NCBI GenBank assembly: GCA_007131435.1
Contig: SLQM01000171.1
Location: 1-5,201 of the forward strand
From: Syntrophomonadaceae bacterium
GTDB taxonomy: Bacteria > Bacillota > Dethiobacteria > DTU022
Reading direction: 5' to 3'
Length of the DNA stretch: 5,201 nt
Both the position numbers and the translations under genes were made by a program. This document shows, piece after piece, positions 1-4,897 of this stretch. Below the pieces are notes generated by a model. The model had not been told where the DNA came from and ran no database searches. It saw only the letters and a program-made list of their open reading frames with translations. Each line of letters starts with the position of its first letter. Position 1 is the first letter of the stretch.

Positions 1-94
1 AGTAAAAATTTGAAGAATATTTTTAAAACCACAAATCGTTAAATTTGATAAAGTGGCTGATCATAAATTAGATTTCAATAGTATATGGGTTTAC

Positions 95-124
95 AACCCC
101 TGGTTTTATTAAACCAGGGGTTTT
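95..124 (+). terminator. Rho-independent terminator of an upstream transcription unit
   Basis: A perfect 12-bp stem (95-106 paired with 111-122) contains a CCCCTGG/CCAGGGG core, closes on a TATT tetraloop and runs into TTTT at 121-124. This is the standard intrinsic terminator layout for the + strand. The A-run on the 5' side of the stem is only two bases, so function on the minus strand is less likely. It should end a transcript entering from the left and insulate the downstream operon. The gene it serves lies mostly or wholly outside the window. Confidence 0.85.
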
Positions 125-280
125 ACGTTAGCAAAATTGATTTAGAAAAGGGAAAACTAGAGACAGCGAGCTGCCTAATTTCTGAGATGCTATTACATGG
201 TACGATAATTGCGAATATTATATTTAACAACACTTAGAAGGAGGGATGCTTATATCTTTTCAGGAGATGCAACAATAAGA

Positions 281-404
281 GATGTAGTGTATCTTGCCCG
301 GATTAATTGAAAACAGTCATGTTTTGGGTGATAAAGAGATCTGGCAAGGTTATGTATTTGTTCCATAATGCACCGTAGATTTTGTAAACAAGATACACTA
401 CATT
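281..404. repeat. Perfect 15-bp inverted repeat, arms 92 bases apart
   Basis: The left arm at 282-296 (ATGTAGTGTATCTTG) is the exact reverse complement of the right arm at 389-403, and a G-T pair at 281/404 could extend it by one. The arms are separated by 92 bases with no reading frame. The centres are 107 bases apart, close to a whole number of helical turns (about 10.2), which would suit two protein sites joined by a DNA loop. If the region is transcribed from further upstream, the same arms could instead form a long RNA stem. The right arm overlaps the candidate -35 box and spacer. I see no flanking target-site duplication or transposase remnant, so a mobile-element origin is not supported. 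Confidence 0.7.
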
Positions 405-413
405 ACTTAAAAT
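385..413 (+). promoter_or_regulatory. Candidate sigma-A-type promoter for the por operon
   Basis: TAAACA at 385-390 matches four of six positions of TTGACA. After a 17-base spacer, TAAAAT at 408-413 matches five of six positions of TATAAT. Transcription would begin near 420 and leave a leader of roughly 88 bases before the TTG start of porG. The right arm of the 15-bp inverted repeat (389-403) covers the end of the -35 box and most of the spacer, so a protein bound there would be expected to block or modulate this promoter. In AT-rich DNA such matches arise by chance, hence the low confidence. Confidence 0.3.
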
Positions 414-507
414 ACGAGGTAATAACCTGAGCATCACAAGTCAAAACATGCAATATTTTGCAGGCAAACAATTACACCGTGCATAAATGTGCAAGGAGGG
501 ATGAAGC

Positions 508-1098
508 TTGGAAAAGGAAATGCTCGAGTTACGAATTCATGGAAGAGGTGGCCAGGGTATAGTTGTAGCTGCGGCAATATTTGCCGAAGCGGTATTTATG
601 GAAGGTTATTATGCAAGGGCTTTTTCGCTTTTTGGGGCTGAGAGAAGAGGTGCCCCTGTAACAGCATTTATAAGAGCAGGTAAAAGCAGGCTTATGCCGC
701 GCAGCAAGGTTTACGAGCCAGATTATGTTTCAATCTTCGATTCTACTATGACTGGCAGTTCCCTTATTTCTGGTTTAAAAAGGGGAGGTACATTATTGTT
801 AAATAGCCCAGAAGATATACAAAGCAGTTTAATTAACGCGCTCGATCCAGAAATGGGGATCAAATTATATTCTGTAAATGCAACAGAAATAGCCTGGAAA
901 CATAACCTGGCAATTGGAAGCTTCCCAATGGTTAACACTGTAATGCTGGGAGCGATGGCTAAAAATAGCGGACTGGCTTCCCTGGAAAGTCTGACATCTT
1001 CAATCCGAAAAAGAGTTACTGTAAAGCTGGATGAGAATATAGCGGCAGTCAAAGAGGGTTATGAGAGTGTAAAGGAGGTGGGAAGCCTTGTCAACTGA
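508..1098 (+). CDS. porG: Pyruvate/2-oxoacid:acceptor oxidoreductase, gamma subunit
   Basis: This is the gamma subunit of a multi-subunit 2-oxoacid:ferredoxin oxidoreductase, a cytoplasmic complex making acyl-CoA and CO2 from a 2-oxoacid and CoA. The 196 residues are a normal length for a free-standing gamma subunit. Family motifs are HGRGGQG (11-17), the SLFGAERRGAPV segment (40-51) and PMVNTVMLGAMAK (140-152). In this family the gamma domain helps build the CoA-binding face and inter-subunit contacts. The TTG at 508 is chosen because AAGGAGGG (493-500) lies seven bases upstream. The ATG at 501 is out of frame, and the in-frame ATG at 520 is too far from the ribosome site. The last 11 bases overlap the next gene, implying translational coupling. 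Sequence alone does not separate pyruvate from related 2-oxoacids for this subunit. Confidence 0.93.
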   Translation: MEKEMLELRIHGRGGQGIVVAAAIFAEAVFMEGYYARAFSLFGAERRGAPVTAFIRAGKSRLMPRSKVYEPDYVSIFDSTMTGSSLISGLKRGGTLLLNSPEDIQSSLINALDPEMGIKLYSVNATEIAWKHNLAIGSFPMVNTVMLGAMAKNSGLASLESLTSSIRKRVTVKLDENIAAVKEGYESVKEVGSLVN

Positions 1099-2635
1099 TA
1101 CAATGATTCAGGAGAAGCCATGCTATTCTTATGGTTTTGAACCAAGCACGGCTAACAAAACAGGCGACTGGAGATTTCTTACACCTGAGAAAAGCAGCAG
1201 GTTATCACCCTGCCGTCAAGATTGTCTGCTTGATGGTGAAATACCATTGTGGATGGAAGCTGTTAAGCAGGAAAAGTGGGAGGAAGCCTGGCAAATAGTA
1301 AGCAGGTATAACCCCTTTCCTGCTATCACCGGTTATGTATGTTACCATCCCTGCACTTCAAATTGCAACAGGGGCCAACTGGATCAGGATATTGCCATAG
1401 AAGAAGTTGAAAAAGCAATTGGTGAATGGCGATTAAATAATATTAAAGCTGTGCAAAGGCCAATAAAGTATAAAGGCAAAATTGGGATTGTCGGTTCAGG
1501 ACCTGCTGGCCTTAGTTGTGCGTATTATCTCAATGCGGCAGGTTACAGTGTTACAGTATATGAGAAAACATCCTTGATAGGCGGTATGCTTACTCTTGGT
1601 ATACCTGAATACCGATTGCCCCGTTATGTATTAAACAGGGAGCTTTACATGCTGGAAGAGTCGGGTATTCATTTTATAAAAGATTGTCCTATTGGCGATA
1701 AAAAAGATCTTTGTGAGCTGTATGAGGAATATGACAACATATTTTTGGCAACTGGCGCCTGGAAACCCCGCAGGGCATATATACCTGGTGAAGAGGATAG
1801 AAGGGTGTACAATGCCCTTGATTTTCTCAGCGCTATTAACAGTGGGGGGCAGCTTGAAATATCAGATCCCGTTGTTGTCATCGGTGGAGGTAACGCAGCA
1901 ATAGATAGTGCCCGTAGCGCGCTAAGGTTAAAAGGAGTCAATCATGTCAGCCTGGTTTACAGGCGCAGCAGGGCTGAAATGCCAGCCAACCAGGAGGAAG
2001 TAGAGGCAGCAGAAAGAGAAGGTGTGGAGCTTATTTTTAATGCCCTTCCAAGGGAGGTAGAGAAGGAAGAGCAAGATATAATAGGGTTAATGTTTGATTA
2101 CTGCAAGACTGACTTAAACGGCCTTTCAATAGACAGGAGCCGTTCATTTAGTAAAAGCTGTGGGACAGTCGTTATGGCACTTGGCCAGCAGGCAGATCTC
2201 TCTGTTTTTTGTGAGTTTGGCAGGGATGTTCCTTTTTTCGCCGGGGGAGACCTGATTACCGGCCCGTCAACTGTCCCTGAGGCCATTAAGGCAGGTAGAA
2301 TAGCGGCATATGGTATAGTTGCAGATCTTGAAGGCTTGCCTGTTCCTCAAGTAATGCTGCCTGAACAGCCTGTTGTATCTTTTGAAGATTTGAACCTGGC
2401 AACTAAGTTAAATATAAAAATGCAACATAAAGAATGTACTCCCGAGTTGGAAGCTTCTCGATGCCTCGGTTGTGGAACATGTAATGCATGTGGTACATGT
2501 TACATTTTTTGCCCGGACATGGCTATTGATGTAATAAATGGCCGTTTTGAGCTAAACCTCGATTATTGTAAGGGCTGTGGGATTTGTGTTAAAGAATGCC
2601 CGGCCCAGGCTCTTGTTTTGGAAGGAGGTAGATAA
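1088..2635 (+). CDS. GltD-like FAD/NAD(P) oxidoreductase fused to a PorD-like 2[4Fe-4S] ferredoxin domain
   Basis: This 515-residue flavoprotein probably links the PorGAB core to NAD(P)(H). Domains in order: a GltD/DPD-type N-terminal iron-sulfur domain (about 30-115; Cys42, 46, 85, 89, 93); an FAD-binding Rossmann fold with GSGPAG (136-141) and an acidic Glu159 at the end of beta-2; GGMLTLGIPEYRLP (165-178); an NAD(P)-binding fold with GGGNAA (266-271) and YRRSRAEMP (291-299); an FAD-closing segment FFAGGDLITGPSTVPEAI (383-400); and a C-terminal ferredoxin domain with two CxxCxxCxxxCP motifs (465-476 and 494-505). TTG 1088 follows AAAGGAGGTG (1071-1080) at seven bases. It occupies the place of porD between porG and porA, so the ferredoxin domain likely replaces the delta subunit. 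Annotation pipelines may call it glutamate synthase small chain, but no large subunit is nearby and the context argues against that. NADH versus NADPH preference is unresolved. Confidence 0.88.
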   Translation: MSTDTMIQEKPCYSYGFEPSTANKTGDWRFLTPEKSSRLSPCRQDCLLDGEIPLWMEAVKQEKWEEAWQIVSRYNPFPAITGYVCYHPCTSNCNRGQLDQDIAIEEVEKAIGEWRLNNIKAVQRPIKYKGKIGIVGSGPAGLSCAYYLNAAGYSVTVYEKTSLIGGMLTLGIPEYRLPRYVLNRELYMLEESGIHFIKDCPIGDKKDLCELYEEYDNIFLATGAWKPRRAYIPGEEDRRVYNALDFLSAINSGGQLEISDPVVVIGGGNAAIDSARSALRLKGVNHVSLVYRRSRAEMPANQEEVEAAEREGVELIFNALPREVEKEEQDIIGLMFDYCKTDLNGLSIDRSRSFSKSCGTVVMALGQQADLSVFCEFGRDVPFFAGGDLITGPSTVPEAIKAGRIAAYGIVADLEGLPVPQVMLPEQPVVSFEDLNLATKLNIKMQHKECTPELEASRCLGCGTCNACGTCYIFCPDMAIDVINGRFELNLDYCKGCGICVKECPAQALVLEGGR

Positions 2636-2636
2636 C

Positions 2637-3779
2637 ATGGCTTATGAAATGCTCAGTGGGAGTCAGGCTGCAGCAGCAGCGGTACAAAGGGCAGGTGTTG
2701 ACCTGGTTGCGGCTTACCCGATAACACCACAAACTGCTATAGTTGAAACGCTTGCAAACTATGAAGCAAAAGGTGAACTGGGAGGAGACTTTGTAAGTGT
2801 TGAATCAGAGTATGCCGCGCTGGCTTGCTGCTATGGTGCGGCGGCTGCCGGTGCGAGGGTATTTACTGCTACAGCTTCCCATGGCCTGGCATACATGCAT
2901 GAAGTAATCCACTGGTGCAGTGGAGCGAGAGTGCCTGTTGTCATGGTTAATGTAAATCGAGCGATTGGAGCTCCATGGTGCCTTGACCCGGATCAGGGAG
3001 ACAGCCTAAGCCAGAGGGATACTGGATGGATGCAGATTTACTGTTCCGGAGCCCAGGAAGTATTTGATACTGTATTGCAGGCCTATGTTTTAAGTGAATC
3101 TCTTTTACTACCATGTCTTGTAGTGTTTGATGGGTTTTATATATCCCATACCTATGAAGCAGTTGATATTCCAGAAAAAGAAAAAACCCTGGAATTTGTT
3201 GGCGAAAAAAGATTTAAACCGCAGGTGGTTCCGGGTAATCCTGTTAACCTTCATGGTTTGACAACTGGTGATAACCAGATACTTCTCGTAAGAAATCGCC
3301 ATGAAAGCATGATTAAAGCACTGGACTTATTCAAGCAGGTTAACAAAAAATTTGAAGGTTACTTTGCACGGAGCTATAAAGCCGTGGATAGTGTTATCCC
3401 GCCGGGTTCAAAAACTGTTTTCGTGGCAGCGGGAAGTACAGTTGAAACAATCCGCTGGGCGCTTCCGGGGCTTAAGGATTGCGGTTTAATCCAGCTCCGG
3501 ATGTTTCGTCCCTATCCGGCAGAAGAGTTGTGCGCTGTTCTTGAGGCTCACGATGTTGAAAGAGTTATTGTTGTTGACCGTAACTGTTCTATTGGTATGG
3601 GAGGTATATTTTCACAGGAGCTAAAAGCAGCGCTTTATAACATGGAAAACCCACCTATAGTTGAAGATTTATTATTGGCCGGTGGAATAGATTTAACGAT
3701 CGACATGCTCCATAGAGTTTTAGAAACTACCGCAGAAGGAAAGAATGCCGATCAAAAATGGGGAGTTGATGTGCGATGA
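2637..3779 (+). CDS. porA: Pyruvate/2-oxoacid:acceptor oxidoreductase, alpha subunit
   Basis: The alpha subunit supplies the pyrimidine-binding half of the thiamine diphosphate site and a transketolase-C-like domain. Its 380 residues fit free-standing PorA proteins. Visible motifs are GSQAAAAAVQRAG (8-20), AYPITPQT (26-33), VESEYAA (55-61), the VNRAIGAPW stretch (107-114) followed by DQGDSLSQRDTGW (119-131), and the C-terminal LIQLRMFRPYPAEEL (284-298) and VDRNCSIGMGG (313-323). The ATG at 2637 is chosen over an in-frame GTG at 2577 because GGAGG at 2624-2628 sits eight bases upstream, homology-like sequence begins there, and the longer start would run through the ferredoxin domain of the preceding gene. 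One base separates it from the preceding stop codon. It overlaps porB by four bases. Substrate is most likely pyruvate; 2-ketoisovalerate-type enzymes share these motifs. Confidence 0.94.
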   Translation: MAYEMLSGSQAAAAAVQRAGVDLVAAYPITPQTAIVETLANYEAKGELGGDFVSVESEYAALACCYGAAAAGARVFTATASHGLAYMHEVIHWCSGARVPVVMVNVNRAIGAPWCLDPDQGDSLSQRDTGWMQIYCSGAQEVFDTVLQAYVLSESLLLPCLVVFDGFYISHTYEAVDIPEKEKTLEFVGEKRFKPQVVPGNPVNLHGLTTGDNQILLVRNRHESMIKALDLFKQVNKKFEGYFARSYKAVDSVIPPGSKTVFVAAGSTVETIRWALPGLKDCGLIQLRMFRPYPAEELCAVLEAHDVERVIVVDRNCSIGMGGIFSQELKAALYNMENPPIVEDLLLAGGIDLTIDMLHRVLETTAEGKNADQKWGVDVR

Positions 3780-4675
3780 GGATAGATGAACTCAAAATAG
3801 ATTCAGAAATGCTTTATTCAGGTCATAATGCATGCCCGGGATGTGGAGCAGCGCTGGCGGTTAGGTACCTTACTAAGGCGCTCGGGCCTAACCTGGCCAT
3901 AGTACTGACGGCTTCCTGCTGGAGCATAATTTCTGGCATGCCTCCTCTTACTGCTTTAAAATGCCCTATACTGCATTGTCCCTTTCCAAGTGCGGGGTCC
4001 GTTGGTAGTGGCGTGAAAAGGGGTCTGAATGCAGCAGGCCATGATGACACAACTGTTGTGGTGCTTGCCGGGGACGGCGGTACTTTTGATATAGGCCTTC
4101 AGGCCATGTCAGGTGCTGCTCAGCGCAATGAAGACTATATTTTTGTTTGCTACGATAATGAGGCATACATGAACACTGGAATGCAAACTAGTTCTGCAAC
4201 TCCTTTTGGGGCAAGAACAGCAACTGCGCCTTACCCCTTATTTAAAGCTGGTCAGAAGAAAGATATCATGCAAATCATGGCTGCTCATGGAATACCTTAT
4301 GCCGCTACCGCGACTGTTGCTTTTCCTGATGATATGGAAAGTAAACTTAAAAAGGCCCAGGCTATAAAAGGGTTTCGGTTTATCCATATTTTATCGCCCT
4401 GTCCTCCTGGCTGGGGAACAGAATCTTCTGATACAATTCATTTATCAAGGCTTGCAGTGTCCACTGGATTTTTCCCCCTGTATGAAATTGAGAACGGTGT
4501 GACATGGAAAATGACTCATTACCAGGGCGAGAAAAAAACGCCGCTTAAAGAATACTTGTCTGCCCAGCGCAGGTTTAAACAGATGGATAGGCAAAGAATG
4601 GAAATGCTGCAGCATGAGGTGGATCATGAGTGGGATTGCCTGATGGAAAAAGTGGCTACATCCCCTTCCGAATAG
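3776..4675 (+). CDS. porB: Pyruvate/2-oxoacid:acceptor oxidoreductase, beta subunit (TPP and proximal 4Fe-4S binding)
   Basis: The beta subunit binds the diphosphate end of thiamine diphosphate and the proximal [4Fe-4S] cluster, passing electrons from the cofactor radical to the ferredoxin domains. Expected cluster ligands are all present: Cys20 and Cys23 in ACPGCGAAL, Cys48, and Cys209 in SPCPPGW. The 25-residue spacing from Cys23 to Cys48 matches, as I recall, that of the Moorella enzyme (C815 to C840). The TPP motif starts at GDGG (99-102) and ends around YDNEAYMNTG (126-135). The latter, with SSATPFGARTAT (139-150), favours the PorB/VorB type over KorB. Length 299 is typical. The start ATG overlaps the porA stop as ATGA, with a modest GGGGAG ribosome site at 3760-3765, so expression is probably coupled to porA. 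The C-terminal 30 residues are charged and Met-rich. No obvious terminator follows the stop codon. Confidence 0.94.
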   Translation: MRIDELKIDSEMLYSGHNACPGCGAALAVRYLTKALGPNLAIVLTASCWSIISGMPPLTALKCPILHCPFPSAGSVGSGVKRGLNAAGHDDTTVVVLAGDGGTFDIGLQAMSGAAQRNEDYIFVCYDNEAYMNTGMQTSSATPFGARTATAPYPLFKAGQKKDIMQIMAAHGIPYAATATVAFPDDMESKLKKAQAIKGFRFIHILSPCPPGWGTESSDTIHLSRLAVSTGFFPLYEIENGVTWKMTHYQGEKKTPLKEYLSAQRRFKQMDRQRMEMLQHEVDHEWDCLMEKVATSPSE

Positions 4676-4742
4676 CAAAAAATGTTGTTATAAAGCAAAT
4701 AGACGGGTAGGTATTAAAGAATAACACAAATTTGAACAATAA

Positions 4743-4764
4743 ACATGACTTATAGTCGTCATGT
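4743..4764. promoter_or_regulatory. 7-bp dyad, possible operator
   Basis: ACATGAC at 4743-4749 is the exact reverse complement of GTCATGT at 4758-4764, with an 8-base centre. It ends 20 bases before the consensus -10 hexamer at 4785, so it lies at the -35 region of that candidate promoter. The promoter's own -35 sequence is poor, which would fit a site for an activator or repressor. A terminator is unlikely because the stem has only three G-C pairs and no U-run follows. I do not recognise the motif as that of a named regulator. Confidence 0.3.
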
Positions 4765-4783
4765 GCGAAAATAAATTTTAGAA

Positions 4784-4801
4784 TTATAATAAAAATTATA
4801 A
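4784..4801 (+). promoter_or_regulatory. Candidate -10 element for the fumarase transcript, within an AT dyad
   Basis: TATAAT at 4785-4790 is an exact match to the bacterial -10 consensus. It sits in a 7-bp AT-only inverted repeat, TTATAAT (4784-4790) and ATTATAA (4795-4801), with an AAAA centre. No good -35 hexamer is present 15-19 bases upstream, so the promoter would need an activator or be weak. Transcription would begin near 4797 and give a leader of about 100 bases before the fumarase start. Chance occurrence in such AT-rich DNA is a real alternative. Confidence 0.3.
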
Positions 4802-4897
4802 CCTGCAGCAGGAATTTAATATGCTAAGCAGAAAAATACACTAAATACAGGTTAGCTAGAACCTGAAATAATACTTAGACCGGGAGGTGTCAGGTTT
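4799..4897 (+). promoter_or_regulatory. Four-segment alternating stem leader before fumarase (candidate RNA switch)
   Basis: Segments are 1: TAACCTG 4799-4805; 2: CAGGTTA 4848-4854; 3: AACCTGA 4860-4866; 4: TCAGGTT 4890-4896. Segments 1 and 2 pair over 7 bp, 2 and 3 over 6 bp with a 6-base loop, and 3 and 4 over 7 bp plus a G-U pair. Stem 3:4 places the ribosome-binding sequence GGGAGGTG (4882-4889) in its loop and pairs the first two bases of the TTG start codon. Stem 2:3 would leave the start free. The same dyad CAGGTT-N6-AACCTG (4848-4865) could instead be a protein operator. No folding energy has been computed. Confidence 0.35.
4821..4844 (+). other. Possible seven-codon leader ORF
   Basis: ATG at 4821 opens a frame reading MLSRKIH and stopping at TAA 4842-4844. 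AGGA at 4810-4813 lies seven bases before it and could serve as a weak ribosome site. The stop falls four bases before segment 2 of the alternating repeats, so a ribosome on it would cover that segment and change which stem forms. No run of one amino acid is present that would point to a sensed tRNA. A chance ORF of this size is common, so confidence is low. Confidence 0.17.

Larger units (their letters stand above)
125..507 (+). other. Non-coding leader upstream of the por operon
   Basis: About 380 bases lie between the terminator and the first por gene with no convincing reading frame on the + strand: forward frames are broken by stops within a few tens of codons. The stretch is AT-rich compared with the genes. 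It holds a 15-bp perfect inverted repeat, a candidate promoter, a Shine-Dalgarno-like AAGGAGGGATG at 238-248 with no start at a usable distance, and a small TGCAA-TATT-TTGCA dyad at 449-462. I see no T-box, cobalamin or other riboswitch core that I can recognise. It most likely carries the control region of the operon. Confidence 0.6.
4676..4895 (+). other. AT-rich spacer between porB and fumarase
   Basis: This 220-base spacer carries no gene of normal size. It contains a 7-bp dyad (4743-4764), an AT dyad overlapping a consensus -10 hexamer (4784-4801), four alternating copies of AACCTG/CAGGTT (4800-4896) and a possible seven-codon leader ORF (4821-4844). I found no GC-rich stem followed by a U-run, so read-through from the por operon into the fumarase gene is possible. 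The spacer is longer and more AT-rich than any junction inside the por operon, which favours a separate control point for fumarase. Confidence 0.55.

Noticed and set aside
1..42. A frame open from the left edge to TAA at 40-42 (13 codons) that could be the tail of an upstream gene.
   Set aside because: It is AT-rich, short and shows no recognisable motif. The terminator at 95-124 does imply an upstream transcript, but this frame cannot be shown to be its end.
209..310. A 33-codon frame starting at TTG 209 through the leader.
   Set aside because: It has no ribosome site before the start, runs through the orphan Shine-Dalgarno sequence, and ends inside the inverted-repeat region.
341..356. TGGCAAGGTTATGTAT as a sigma-54 (-24/-12) promoter.
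   Set aside because: The -24 half is close to TGGCAC, but the -12 half lacks the required GC dinucleotide.
281..404. The 15-bp inverted repeat as the ends of a small mobile element (MITE).
   Set aside because: No target-site duplication flanks the arms and no second copy is in the window. A genome-wide copy search would be needed to reopen this.
723..1052. A 109-codon minus-strand frame inside porG, and similar minus-strand frames inside the other genes (for example 1669-1941, 3108-3302, 3823-4050, 4445-4678, 4914-5144).
   Set aside because: All are antisense to well-supported genes, have no family-like sequence, and are explained by codon structure on the + strand.
1088..2635. Calling the flavoprotein the small subunit of NADPH-dependent glutamate synthase.
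   Set aside because: No large subunit gene is present, the C-terminal 2[4Fe-4S] domain is not part of normal GltD, and the gene is embedded between porG and porA.
2577..2636. A longer porA start at GTG 2577 adding 20 residues.
   Set aside because: The extension runs inside the ferredoxin motif of the preceding gene and has no ribosome site. ATG 2637 has GGAGG eight bases upstream and begins the family-like sequence.
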